Assembly: GCA_002306375.1 (NCBI GenBank)
Contig: DBRU01000045.1
Location: 44,913-57,577 of the forward strand
Origin: Faecalibacterium sp. UBA1360
GTDB taxonomy: Bacteria > Bacillota > Clostridia > Oscillospirales > Ruminococcaceae
Direction of reading: 5' to 3'
Length of the DNA: 12,665 nucleotides
The notes under the pieces are model-generated. The model saw only the letters and a program-made list of their open reading frames with translations. It was not told the DNA's origin and searched no databases. Both the position numbers and the translations under genes were made by a program. Positions 1-7,126 of the stretch are shown here, in pieces (the stretch's first letter is position 1; each line of letters begins with the position of its first letter).

Positions 1-1
1 C

Positions 2-1141
2 AAGCGCCCCTTCTCCATGCTGCTCTACACCGCCGACGGGCAGCTGATCTACCAGGACCTGCGCGAGCGGGCCTTTGAACAGGACCAGCTGGGGCGTCTG
101 TCCCACTATTCCCGCATGGACCGGGTCCACGACCACTTCTACGGCTTTGGCGAAAAGACCGGCCATCTGGACAAGAAGGGCCGCCGCCTGTGCATGTCCC
201 CCAAGGACGCCATCGGCCATGATCCCGAATCCGGCGACCCCATGTACAAGCACATCCCCTTCTATGTGCGCGTCAACGACGAGCAGCGCTACGCCCTGGG
301 GCTGTTCTACCACAACTCCTACGACAGCGTGTTCGACATGGGGCAGGAGATCTCGGGCTACCGCATGCTGCCCTACCTCTACTCGCTGATGTACGAGGCC
401 AACCGGGACGGTATGCCGGCCATGCGCCCGCTGTTTTTGGAATTCCCCGACGACCCGGCCTGCTACGCCGACGAGAACCTGACCTTTATGTTTGGCCCCG
501 CCGTGCTGGTGGCCAACGTGGTGGAAAAGGGCGCAAAGACCCGCCAGATCTACCTGCCCGCCGGCGCCACCTGGTACGACATGAACGACCACCTGCGGGC
601 TTACGCGGGCGGTCAGACCATCGAGGTGCCGGTGGACCTGGGGTCCATCCCCATGTTCCTGCGGGGGTCCGCCGTCTTTGTGACCAGCGAGGACGTCAAG
701 CACATTCTGGACGACACGCTGCGCCGCCTGGACCTGATCATCGCCGCCGAAAGCGACAACACCTTTGTGCTGTATGACGACGACGGGCACACCGAAACGT
801 ATAAGGACGGAAATTATTCCAAAACGGAGATCAAGGTCACGGCGGGCGAGCGCACCACGGTGTCCTTCCGCAAGACCGGCTCTTACGCCGACACCGTGGA
901 AAGCCTGACCCTGCGCCTGGTCAGCAAGGCCAAGGGCGCGTACTGGGTCACGGTGGACGGCAAGCCGGTGCAGCGCACCATCGTGCGGGAGGCCTTTGAC
1001 GCCGCCGACTGCGCCTGGTACTATGACCTGTCCGACCGGACCATCTGGGTCAAGTACCAAAAGCCGGAAAAGGACGACTACGACGTGGTCATCTCCACCG
1101 AAAAATTCGACCTGGTGGGCATGGTCCTGGAAAAGGACTGA
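2..1141 (+). CDS. GH31 alpha-glucosidase-like protein, 5' partial, catalytic barrel deleted
   Basis: The frame is open to the left window edge (KRPFS precedes the first ATG at 17), so the true start lies outside. Counting from that Met, residues 1-115 resemble the GH31 N-terminal beta-sandwich (FYGFGEKTGHLDKKG, then IPFYVRVN and LGLFYHNSYDSVFDMG). Residues from about 116 resemble the segment just after the GH31 barrel (RMLPYLYSLMYEA, MRPLFLEFP, FMFGPAVLVANVV), followed by the C-terminal beta domains (LYDDDGHTETYKDGNYS). Family members normally have several hundred residues of (beta/alpha)8 barrel between these parts, carrying the catalytic Asp nucleophile and acid/base. Here the two parts are fused in frame at Tyr115/Arg116 (nt 359-364). 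As written, the product cannot be an active glycosidase. It is probably a deletion derivative or an assembly collapse of an alpha-glucosidase. Family assignment is confident; the state of the gene is not. A strong terminator follows the stop. Confidence 0.85.
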   Translation, partial: KRPFSMLLYTADGQLIYQDLRERAFEQDQLGRLSHYSRMDRVHDHFYGFGEKTGHLDKKGRRLCMSPKDAIGHDPESGDPMYKHIPFYVRVNDEQRYALGLFYHNSYDSVFDMGQEISGYRMLPYLYSLMYEANRDGMPAMRPLFLEFPDDPACYADENLTFMFGPAVLVANVVEKGAKTRQIYLPAGATWYDMNDHLRAYAGGQTIEVPVDLGSIPMFLRGSAVFVTSEDVKHILDDTLRRLDLIIAAESDNTFVLYDDDGHTETYKDGNYSKTEIKVTAGERTTVSFRKTGSYADTVESLTLRLVSKAKGAYWVTVDGKPVQRTIVREAFDAADCAWYYDLSDRTIWVKYQKPEKDDYDVVISTEKFDLVGMVLEKD

Positions 1142-1162
1142 CGCCTTCCTCTCTTCCTGTGA

Positions 1163-1202
1163 CAAGGCGGGGCCGCACCCTTCGGGGGGCGGCCCCGCCT
1201 TG
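1163..1202 (+). terminator. Hairpin terminator after the GH31 gene
   Basis: An 18-nt arm at 1163-1180 pairs with 1185-1202 with a single A-G mismatch, closing on a UUCG tetraloop. The hairpin starts 21 nt after the GH31 stop. There is no immediate T-run. A second, fully self-complementary 18-nt palindrome (CCGGTTTT-GC-AAAACCGG, 1203-1220) follows directly, so the two may act together as the transcription end. Confidence 0.7.
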
Positions 1203-1380
1203 CCGGTTTTGCAAAACCGGGCATTTCTATGAAAACAGCGATGTTTTTTTGGCCATTATTCGACTGGACGGGGCTGACAACTTATGCTAAGCTGAAAGAA
1301 GAAAGACAATGCGCCGCGCTTGGCGGCCAAAACCGAATCGCGTGCATGACGGCGGCGGCACTGTGGCTGGTGACGCCGCC

Positions 1381-1389
1381 TGATATTAT
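1381..1389 (+). promoter_or_regulatory. Probable extended -10 promoter of the TRAP operon
   Basis: TGATATTAT fits an extended -10 element (TGn followed by TATTAT). No good -35 lies 17 nt upstream (CTGTGG), which is tolerable for extended -10 promoters. Transcription would start near 1396, giving a leader of roughly 120 nt that contains the inverted repeat at 1414-1450. Confidence 0.4.
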
Positions 1390-1413
1390 ACCATCTGTTG
1401 TTGGGCCAGAATC

Positions 1414-1450
1414 TTCCGGCAGAGCAGGGAAGGAGGTTTTTCTGCCGGAA
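1414..1450 (+). repeat. 9-bp inverted repeat in the TRAP leader enclosing an SD-like AAGGAGG
   Basis: TTCCGGCAG (1414-1422) and CTGCCGGAA (1442-1450) are perfect complements flanking a 19-nt purine-rich loop that contains AAGGAGG (1430-1436). No start codon is suitably placed after this SD-like sequence. It may be a leader stem-loop or a protein operator; its role is unknown. Confidence 0.4.
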
Positions 1451-1518
1451 TCCAGCCGCGCCTTCCGGCGAGGGGGCGCGTAGCTTTTCAAAACCGAAAG
1501 GAAAGAAGGTTGGAGCTT

Positions 1519-1617
1519 ATGAAAAAGAGGATTCGCGCGGCATCGGTGCTGCTGGCAACGGTGATGGCGGCGGGCTTGCTGGGCGGATGCGCCGGAACGT
1601 CCGGGTCGGACGGATGA
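1519..1617 (+). CDS. Lipoprotein signal peptide of the TRAP binding protein, cut off by a frameshift
   Basis: ATG at 1519 is preceded by AAGAAGG (1503-1509, 9-nt spacing). It encodes 32 residues: a basic start (MKKRIR), a hydrophobic core and a lipobox LLGGC with the acylated Cys at residue 24, then a short Gly/Ser linker (AGTSGSDG) that ends at TGA 1615-1617. This is exactly the N-terminus expected of a Gram-positive TRAP solute-binding lipoprotein, but the mature domain continues in another frame from ATG 1614. It should be read with the next entry as one broken gene. Expressed alone it would be a useless signal-peptide fragment. Confidence 0.7.
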   Translation: MKKRIRAASVLLATVMAAGLLGGCAGTSGSDG

Positions 1618-2546
1618 TCATCCGCATCGGGCACAACCAGTCCACCAACCATCCCACCCACATCGCTCTGGTGGCGTTTGAGGAATTCATCGAGAGCAAG
1701 CTGGGCGACAAGTACGACGTGGAAGTGTTCCCCAGCGAACTGCTGGGCTCCCAGAACGAGATGGTGCAGCTGACCCAGACCGGCGCCATCAATTTCTGCG
1801 TTGCGTCCAACTCGCTGCTGGAAACCTTCAGCGACAACTATACCCTGTTCAACCTGCCCTACCTGTTCGCCTCCAGCGAGGCGTACCATGCCGCCATGGA
1901 CGACGAGAACATCACCGGGCCCATCTTTGAGTCCACCAAGCAGGCCGGCTTCGAGGCCGTGACCTGGCTGGACGCGGGCACCCGCAACTTCTACACCGTC
2001 AACACCCCCATCAACGGACCCTCTGATCTGAAGGGGCTCAAGATCCGCGTACAGCAGTCCCCCACCAACGTGCAGATGATGAACCTGCTGGGCGGGTCCG
2101 CCACACCCATGGGCTTCGGCGATGTGTACACGGCCTTGCAGTCCAAGATCATTGACGGCGCCGAAAACAACGAGCTGGCCCTGACCGACAACGGCCACGG
2201 CGACGTGTGCAAGTACTATTCCTACGACATGCACCAGATGATCCCCGACATCCTGATCGGCAATCTGGACTTCCTGGAAGGACTCAGCGAGGAAGAGCGG
2301 GCCATCTTTGACGAAGGCTTCGAGCTGGTCAACACGGTCCAGCGCGAGGAATGGGGCACCGCCGTGGAGGCCGCCAAGGACCGCGCCGCCAACGAGCAGG
2401 GCGTGCAGTTCCTGTACCCGGACACCAAGCCGTTCCAGGAAGCCTGCGAGCCCATGCACCAGGCCATGCTCGAGACCTACCCGGACCTGGCGCCCATCTA
2501 TGACGCCATCCAGGCCTACAACGAGCAGTACCCGTCCGAGTCGTAA
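1614..2546 (+). CDS. dctP: DctP-family TRAP transporter solute-binding domain, frameshifted from its signal peptide
   Basis: From ATG 1614 the frame gives 310 residues and starts at the first beta strand of the fold (IIRIGHNQSTNHP). DctP-family hallmarks are present: VEVFPSELLGSQNEMVQLTQ, NFYTVNTPI, and DLKGLKIRVQQSP, whose Arg145 corresponds to the conserved carboxylate-binding Arg; then GFGDVYTALQSKIIDGAENN. The protein should capture an organic or sugar acid outside the membrane and hand it to the permeases. The frame has no secretion signal of its own; the signal peptide at 1519 is out of phase, overlapping as ATGA (ATG 1614, TGA 1615). The same frame is open upstream to about 1398, but that part has no RBS and is not protein-like. 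Either a 1-nt deletion (or equivalent) inactivated the gene or the base call is wrong. The ligand is unknown. The small permease gene follows 17 nt after the stop. Confidence 0.85.
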   Translation: MIIRIGHNQSTNHPTHIALVAFEEFIESKLGDKYDVEVFPSELLGSQNEMVQLTQTGAINFCVASNSLLETFSDNYTLFNLPYLFASSEAYHAAMDDENITGPIFESTKQAGFEAVTWLDAGTRNFYTVNTPINGPSDLKGLKIRVQQSPTNVQMMNLLGGSATPMGFGDVYTALQSKIIDGAENNELALTDNGHGDVCKYYSYDMHQMIPDILIGNLDFLEGLSEEERAIFDEGFELVNTVQREEWGTAVEAAKDRAANEQGVQFLYPDTKPFQEACEPMHQAMLETYPDLAPIYDAIQAYNEQYPSES

Positions 2547-2563
2547 GGGAGGTGTGCGAAAAC

Positions 2564-3052
2564 ATGAAAGCAGTAAGAAACGCGCTGACCAAGGCGCTCA
2601 ACGTGCTGGCCGGCGTCAGCTTCATCGCCATGGTGCTGCTGACCTGCTGGCAGGTCTTTACCCGGTATGTGTTGCAGAACCCCTCCTCCTGGTCGGAGGA
2701 GCTGGTCTCTTACCTGTTCGCCTGGGCCAGTCTGCTGGGCGCGTCCCTGATCACCGGCGAGCGAGGCCACATGAACATCCCCATCCTGGTGGAGCGCATG
2801 GGCCCCGCTGCGCAGAAAGCCCTGGGCATCTTCGGCGAGCTCATCGCCTTTGCCTTCTCGGGCATTATCCTGGTGTACGGCGGCATCGAGATCTCCCAGC
2901 TGGCCATGGGGCAGATGACCTCCTCTTTGGGCGTGGCCGTGGGCGTGTTCTATGTGGTCATGCCCCTGTGCGGCGTGCTGAACATGATCTACACCGTGCT
3001 GAACATCGCGGACATCTGCAAGGGCGGCACACAAGATAAGAAGGAGGCGTAA
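2564..3052 (+). CDS. dctQ: TRAP transporter small permease (DctQ type)
   Basis: 162 residues with four predicted membrane helices, at about 12-33, 48-66, 86-108 and 123-147. It carries the family motif region CWQVFTRYVLQNPSSWSEEL after helix 1. The small subunit pairs with DctM to form the sodium-coupled TRAP permease. I chose ATG 2564 because AAGGGAGG (2545-2552) lies 11 nt upstream; the in-frame GTG at 2552 overlaps that ribosome binding site and cannot be the start. The gene sits between the binding-protein gene and the large permease, with only 3 nt to the latter, so it belongs to one operon. It appears intact. Confidence 0.9.
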   Translation: MKAVRNALTKALNVLAGVSFIAMVLLTCWQVFTRYVLQNPSSWSEELVSYLFAWASLLGASLITGERGHMNIPILVERMGPAAQKALGIFGELIAFAFSGIILVYGGIEISQLAMGQMTSSLGVAVGVFYVVMPLCGVLNMIYTVLNIADICKGGTQDKKEA

Positions 3053-3055
3053 GCA

Positions 3056-4357
3056 ATGGCCATCCAGTCTTTGATCATCATCGTGGTGGCGCTGGCGGTG
3101 CTGCTGATCGTCGGCGTGCCCATCTCCTACGCCATCGGCATTTCCTCCCTGATCGCCATTTTGCAGACCGTTCCCCTGGACATCTCGGTGGTCACGGGCG
3201 CCCAGCGCATCTTTGTGGGCATGAGCAAGTTCAGCCTGACCGCCATCCCCTTCTTCATCCTGGCGGGCAACCTGATGAACCAGGGCGGCATCGCCAAGCG
3301 CCTGGTGGACTTCGTCATGGCGCTGCTGGGCAAGCTGCCCGGCGCTTTGCTGGTCACCAACGTGGGCGCCAACGCCCTGTTCGGCGCCATTTCGGGCTCC
3401 GCTTCGGCCGCGGCCGCCGCCGTGGGCAGCATGGTGGAAAAAGGCGAGGAAGAGCAGGGCTATGACAAGGCCCTGTGCGCCGCCACCAACGGCGCGTCCG
3501 CGCCCTCCGGCCTGCTGATCCCCCCGTCCAACGCTCTCATTACCTACTCGCTGGCGGCGGGCGGCACCTCGGTGGCCGCCTTGTTCCTGGCCGGCTATGT
3601 GCCCGGCATCATCTGGGCCATTGCCTGCATGGTGGTGGCCGTCATCATCGCCAAGAAAAAGGGCTACAAGGGCACCCCCGGCAAATATGACTGGAAGAAC
3701 CTGGGCCGCGCCACCCTGGCCGCTTTGCCCAGCCTGTCCCTGATCGTCGTGGTCATCGGCGGCATCGTGGGCGGCATCTTCACCGCCACCGAAGGCTCCG
3801 CCATCGCCGTGGTCTACGCCCTGATCCTGGGCATCTGCTACCGCAACATCACCCTCAAATCCTTCTGGAACATCGTGGTGGAAAGCGCCAAGATGAGCGG
3901 TATGGTCGTCTTCCTCATCGGCGTGTCCAACATTCTGGGCTGGGTCATGGCCTTTACCCAGATCCCCCAGGCCATCTCCGAAGCGCTGCTGGGCGTGACC
4001 ACCAACCCCATCCTGATCCTGCTCATCATGAACGTGATCCTGCTGGTGGCCGGCACCTTTATGGACGTGACCCCCGCCATCCTGATCTTCACCCCGCTGT
4101 TTTTGCCCATCGTCAAGACCTTCGGCATGGACCCCGTGCAGTTCGGTCTGATTTTGGTGTACAACCTGTGCATCGGCAACATCACCCCGCCCGTGGGCAA
4201 CACGCTGTTCGTGGCCATCAAGGTGGGCCGCACGAGCCTGGCCAAGGTCATGCCCTATATGCTGGCCTACTATGTGGCCATTCTGGTCGGCCTGCTGCTG
4301 GTGACTTATGTGCCCTTCATCAGCCTGGGCCTGCCCCAGATGGCCGGCCTGCTGTGA
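3056..4357 (+). CDS. dctM: TRAP transporter large permease (DctM type)
   Basis: 433 residues, the usual DctM length, almost entirely hydrophobic with about 12 membrane segments. Conserved stretches are IPFFILAGNLMNQGGIAKRL (65-83), GAISGSASAAAAAVGSM (110-126), SGLLIPPSNALITYSL (151-166), AGTFMDVTPAILIFTPLF (332-349) and GNITPPVGNTLFVAIKVGR (374-392). It forms the transport channel and moves the ligand delivered by the binding protein, normally driven by sodium. ATG 3056 has AAGGAGG (3041-3047) at 8 nt, inside the end of the small-permease gene, so the two are probably coupled. It is intact, and would be idle if the binding protein is truly broken. A long hairpin terminator lies 26 nt downstream. 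Confidence 0.93.
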   Translation: MAIQSLIIIVVALAVLLIVGVPISYAIGISSLIAILQTVPLDISVVTGAQRIFVGMSKFSLTAIPFFILAGNLMNQGGIAKRLVDFVMALLGKLPGALLVTNVGANALFGAISGSASAAAAAVGSMVEKGEEEQGYDKALCAATNGASAPSGLLIPPSNALITYSLAAGGTSVAALFLAGYVPGIIWAIACMVVAVIIAKKKGYKGTPGKYDWKNLGRATLAALPSLSLIVVVIGGIVGGIFTATEGSAIAVVYALILGICYRNITLKSFWNIVVESAKMSGMVVFLIGVSNILGWVMAFTQIPQAISEALLGVTTNPILILLIMNVILLVAGTFMDVTPAILIFTPLFLPIVKTFGMDPVQFGLILVYNLCIGNITPPVGNTLFVAIKVGRTSLAKVMPYMLAYYVAILVGLLLVTYVPFISLGLPQMAGLL

Positions 4358-4383
4358 CGGTCCCGGCCTGAAAAACCGAAAAA

Positions 4384-4433
4384 CCGCACAAAGGCCCGGG
4401 CGTGCCGCAAGGCGCGCCCGGGCCTTTGTGCGG
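4384..4433 (+). terminator. Long hairpin terminator ending the TRAP operon
   Basis: A 23-nt arm (4384-4406) pairs with 4411-4433 through its whole length (one G-U pair), closed by a GCAA tetraloop. The inner GC-rich part is flanked by AAAG and CTTT, the usual look of a GC-rich intrinsic terminator. The opposite strand reads into two T5 runs, so it could also stop transcription arriving from the right. Confidence 0.75.
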
Positions 4434-4552
4434 GGCGGGGACTGCAGGGCGGGGGGCGAAGCCTACAGGCGCGGCCGCGATGATGTGTACGGCCCGGCTC
4501 ACGCCCCGATGGGTCGCGGGGATGCCCCCCGGCCGGGCCGGCGGTTTGACGC

Positions 4553-4581
4553 TTGCGCAATCCGGCGTTCGGCGCTATAAT
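4553..4581 (+). promoter_or_regulatory. Promoter of the isocitrate dehydrogenase gene
   Basis: TTGCGC (4553-4558) and a consensus TATAAT (4576-4581) are separated by exactly 17 nt. Transcription would start near 4588, giving a leader of about 50 nt. This makes icd a separate transcription unit from the TRAP operon. Confidence 0.75.
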
Positions 4582-4638
4582 AAAAACTGTATTTGACAAC
4601 GACAGTCCGGCGCTTTGACGCAAGTGAGGAGAGTACCG

Positions 4639-5853
4639 ATGGAAAAAATCAAGATGACCACCCCTCTCGTGGAGATGGACGGCGACGAGATGACCCGTAT
4701 TCTGTGGCAGCAGATCAAGGATGAGGTCATCCTGCCCTTTGTGGATCTGAACACCGAGTATTACGACCTGGGGCTGGTCCACCGCGAAGAGACCAAGGAC
4801 CAGGTCACGGTGGACGCGGCCAACGCCAACAAAAAGTACGGCGTGGCGGTCAAGTGCGCCACCATCACCCCCAACGCCCAGCGCGTGCAGGAGTATAACC
4901 TGACCCAGATGTGGAAGAGCCCCAACGGCACGATCCGCGCCATTCTGGACGGCACGGTATTCCGCGCGCCTGTCATGGTCAAGGGCATCTCGCCGGTGGT
5001 GCGCACCTGGCAGCAGCCCATCACCATCGCCCGTCACGCCTTCGGCGACGTGTACCGCGCCGCCGAGTACCGCGTGCCCGGCGCGGGCAAGGCCGAACTG
5101 GTCTTTACCGGCGCGGACGGCAGCGTCTTCCGCGAGACCATCAACGACTTCGACGGCCCCGGCGTCTTGCAGGGCCAGTTCAACAAGGACAGCTCCATCG
5201 CTTCCTTTGCCCGGTCCTGCTTCCAGTTCGCCGTGGACACCAAGCAGGACCTGTGGTTCTCCACCAAGGACACCATCTCCAAGAAATACGACCACACCTT
5301 CAAGGATATCTTCCAGGAGATCTACGACGCCGAATACAAAGAAAAGTTCGAGGCCCTGGGCATCGAGTATTTCTACACCCTCATCGACGACGCCGTGGCC
5401 CGGGTCATCCGCTCCAAGGGCGGCTTTATCTGGGCGTGCAAGAACTACGACGGCGACGTGATGAGCGACATGGTCTCCACGGCCTTCGGGTCCCTGGCCA
5501 TGATGACCTCGGTGCTGGTGTCCCCCGACGGCAACTATGAATACGAGGCCGCCCACGGCACCGTCACCCGCCATTACTACAAGTACCTCAAGGGCGAGGA
5601 GACCTCCACCAACCCGGTGGCCACCCTGTTCGCCTGGTCGGGCGCGCTGCGCAAGCGCGGCGAGCTGGACGGCATCGACGCCCTGGCGCGCTACGCCGAC
5701 GCCCTGGAAAAGGCCACCATCGACACCATCGAGTCCGGCGTCATGACCGGCGATCTGTGCGGCATGTGGGAGGGCGAAGCCCCCGCCCGCAAGGTCACCT
5801 CGCTGGAGTTCCTGCGGGAGATCCGCGCCCGCCTGGAACAGGCCCTGGCCTGA
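4639..5853 (+). CDS. icd: NADP-dependent isocitrate dehydrogenase, eukaryotic (IDH1-like) type
   Basis: 404 residues that follow human IDH1 almost position by position over the first 150 residues. The protein oxidises and decarboxylates isocitrate to 2-oxoglutarate, making NADPH. Substrate residues as in IDH1 are visible: Thr77 (KCATITP), Ser94 and Arg100 (WKSPNGTIR), Arg109 (GTVFR), Arg132 (ARHAFGD), Tyr139, Lys210 (FSTKDTI), and the metal-binding Asp251, Asp271 and Asp275 (KNYDGDVMSD). The NADP region AAHGTVTRH is at 304-312. Start ATG 4639 follows GAGGAGAG with good spacing; the frame is open upstream to 4615 but that start has no RBS. The gene has its own promoter and terminator. In an anaerobe with a partial TCA pathway its likely job is 2-oxoglutarate supply for glutamate synthesis (inference). 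It appears intact. Confidence 0.96.
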   Translation: MEKIKMTTPLVEMDGDEMTRILWQQIKDEVILPFVDLNTEYYDLGLVHREETKDQVTVDAANANKKYGVAVKCATITPNAQRVQEYNLTQMWKSPNGTIRAILDGTVFRAPVMVKGISPVVRTWQQPITIARHAFGDVYRAAEYRVPGAGKAELVFTGADGSVFRETINDFDGPGVLQGQFNKDSSIASFARSCFQFAVDTKQDLWFSTKDTISKKYDHTFKDIFQEIYDAEYKEKFEALGIEYFYTLIDDAVARVIRSKGGFIWACKNYDGDVMSDMVSTAFGSLAMMTSVLVSPDGNYEYEAAHGTVTRHYYKYLKGEETSTNPVATLFAWSGALRKRGELDGIDALARYADALEKATIDTIESGVMTGDLCGMWEGEAPARKVTSLEFLREIRARLEQALA

Positions 5854-5879
5854 CCCCGCGCCCGGGATACCACCGACAA

Positions 5880-5925
5880 AACAGCCGCGCTCCGCATACT
5901 TGCGGAGCGCGGCTGTTGCTTTTTT
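5880..5925 (+). terminator. Bidirectional terminator between icd and sfsA
   Basis: A perfect 17-bp stem (5880-5896 with 5901-5917), TACT loop, followed after GC by T6 (5920-5925) on the plus strand. Read from the minus strand the stem is followed by TTTTGT. It therefore suits both convergent units, icd from the left and sfsA from the right. Confidence 0.9.
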
Positions 5926-5940
5926 GTCGCGCGGCGGCAG

Positions 5941-6624
5941 TCAAAGACGCACCGGCACCGGGCGGGACAACGCCAGGCTGTGGGGCGTGACGGCGCATTC
6001 CATGGCCAGCACCTCCACCCCGGCCGCGGCGGCCCGGCGCAAGGCGTCCCCGAAGGCCGGGTGGGTGGCGTCGTTGGGGGCAAAATCGGTCATGCCGCCC
6101 ATCTGCACCACAAAGCAGACTGTGGCCTCAAACCCCGCCTGGCGGCACAGCGCCAGCTCTTCCAGATGCTTGACGCCCCGCAGGGTGGGCGCGTCGGGGA
6201 AGCGGGCGTGGCCGTTCTCTTCCAGCGTGACGCCCTTGACTTCCACAAAGCCCCGGCGGCCGGCGTCCGACTCCCAGTAAAAGTCAAAGCGGGAACGCCC
6301 CCACACGGTCTCGGGCCGAAGCAGGGTCAGCCCCGGGCGAAAATGCCCGGCCCGGGCCCATTGCCCAAACGCCCGGTTGGGCGCCTGGGAGTCCATGTTC
6401 ACCAGCAGGGGACCCTTTTCCACGGCCACCAGATCGTAGGCGGTCTTGCGGTCGGGGTTGTCCCCGGGGGCCAGGTACACCGTCGCCCCGGGGACCAGCA
6501 GCTCCCGGCAGCGGCCGGTGTTTTTGACGTGGACTTTGTGCACCGCGCCGTCCAGCTCCACAAGGGCAACAAAGCGGTTGGGCCGGGACAAGAACCGGGC
6601 CTGGCGGATCGCGGGATAGTTCAT
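5941..6624 (-). CDS. sfsA: SfsA family DNA/RNA nuclease-like protein
   Basis: 227 residues, normal for SfsA (about 230). Family features are visible: RFLSRPNRFVALVELDG (10-26), HVKNTGRCRELLVPGATVYL (32-51), the SRFDFYW...GFVEVKGVTLEENG block (111-138) and ARFPDAPTLRGVKHLEEL (140-157). Asp114 with Glu128-x-Lys130 fits the predicted PD-(D/E)xK nuclease core, after an N-terminal OB-fold. In E. coli the name comes from stimulation of maltose fermentation; the cellular role is still unclear. The start at 6624 has AGGAGG (6631-6636) at 6 nt. It lies 58 nt after the aconitase X small-subunit gene with no promoter between them that I could see, so it is probably the last gene of that operon. It may be a passenger unrelated to the pathway. 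Confidence 0.95.
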   Translation of the reverse strand: MNYPAIRQARFLSRPNRFVALVELDGAVHKVHVKNTGRCRELLVPGATVYLAPGDNPDRKTAYDLVAVEKGPLLVNMDSQAPNRAFGQWARAGHFRPGLTLLRPETVWGRSRFDFYWESDAGRRGFVEVKGVTLEENGHARFPDAPTLRGVKHLEELALCRQAGFEATVCFVVQMGGMTDFAPNDATHPAFGDALRRAAAAGVEVLAMECAVTPHSLALSRPVPVRL

Positions 6625-6682
6625 ACGGGACCTCCTGGGCGACGGATGTTGACAAGGGAGCGCACGCGCTGCGCCGGCGGCG

Positions 6683-7126
6683 TCATTCCACGCAGACCAG
6701 GCCGTTTTCCTTGACGGTGACGGTCATGCCGTCCTTGACAAAGGCCAGGAATTCTTCGCCCAGGCAGTCGACGACCGGCATGTTCACATCCTCCAGCCAG
6801 ACGGCGGCCAGCACCGAGCCGGCGGCCGCCAGCGAGTCGATGGGGTTGGAGAACAAAAGGCAGGCGGGCTGGCGGTTCATGGAGCAGGCGCAGTACAGCA
6901 CCAGGCCGCCGGTGGTGGAGCCGATGGTTTGGGGCAGGCACAGCGCCTTGCCGGCCATGGGCTTGCCGTACAGGTCGGGGTTGTTCTGGTCGCCGCAGGT
7001 GGCCTTTTTGTCGCCGAATTGCAGCGCCTTCTGGAAGGAGGCCAGCGTGTTGAGCCCCCCGTGGGACACCAGCGCCGGGGCGCTGACGCAGCCCGGGGCG
7101 ACGACACGGCCGCGGAATTCTTTCAT
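6683..7126 (-). CDS. Aconitase X small subunit, swivelling domain (DUF126)
   Basis: 147 residues resembling the separate small subunit of two-gene aconitase X enzymes: KEFRGRVVAPGCVSAPALVS at the N-terminus, then KPMAGKALCLPQTIGSTTGG (61-80 region), where GST stands at the active-site Ser loop of the family (usually a GSSSG-like motif), and NPIDSLAAAGSVLAAVW. The domain caps the Fe-S active site of the large subunit. The ATG at 7126 has AAGGAGG (7133-7139) at 6 nt and overlaps the stop of the large-subunit gene as ATGA, so the two are translationally coupled. The frame is open further upstream, but that part only overlaps the neighbour. Its Ser loop differs somewhat from what I recall, consistent with a divergent subgroup. 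The substrate is unknown. Confidence 0.88.
   Translation of the reverse strand: MKEFRGRVVAPGCVSAPALVSHGGLNTLASFQKALQFGDKKATCGDQNNPDLYGKPMAGKALCLPQTIGSTTGGLVLYCACSMNRQPACLLFSNPIDSLAAAGSVLAAVWLEDVNMPVVDCLGEEFLAFVKDGMTVTVKENGLVCVE

Larger units (their letters stand above)
1203..1518 (+). other. Gene-free regulatory stretch before the TRAP operon
   Basis: No credible gene was found between the terminator hairpin and the signal-peptide ATG at 1519. The stretch holds the palindrome at 1203-1220; a short AT-rich inverted repeat AAAACA-gcga-TGTTTT at 1232-1247 running into a T7 tract; a weak promoter-like pair TTCGAC/TATGCT (1259-1264, 1283-1288, 18-nt spacer); a better extended -10 at 1381-1389; and an inverted repeat TTCCGGCAG/CTGCCGGAA (1414-1422, 1442-1450) in the presumed leader. 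Open frames here start or end without ribosome binding sites and resemble nothing I know. Confidence 0.5.

Noticed and set aside
1229..1483. A short plus-strand open frame between the GH31 terminator and the TRAP operon
   Set aside because: It has no ribosome binding site, runs across the predicted promoter at 1381-1389, and its translation is not protein-like.
1600..1625. Programmed -1 ribosomal frameshifting as an explanation for the split dctP
   Set aside because: No X-XXY-YYZ slippery heptamer and no clear downstream stimulatory structure were visible, and secreted TRAP binding proteins are not known to use frameshifting. An indel is simpler.
1488..2459. A 323-codon minus-strand open frame opposite dctP
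   Set aside because: It is a shadow of the DctP coding frame, rich in Gly, Val and His, with no recognisable motif.
4306..5574. A 422-codon minus-strand open frame opposite isocitrate dehydrogenase
   Set aside because: The opposite strand encodes a clear IDH1-type protein; this frame is low complexity and runs through the icd promoter and the terminator.
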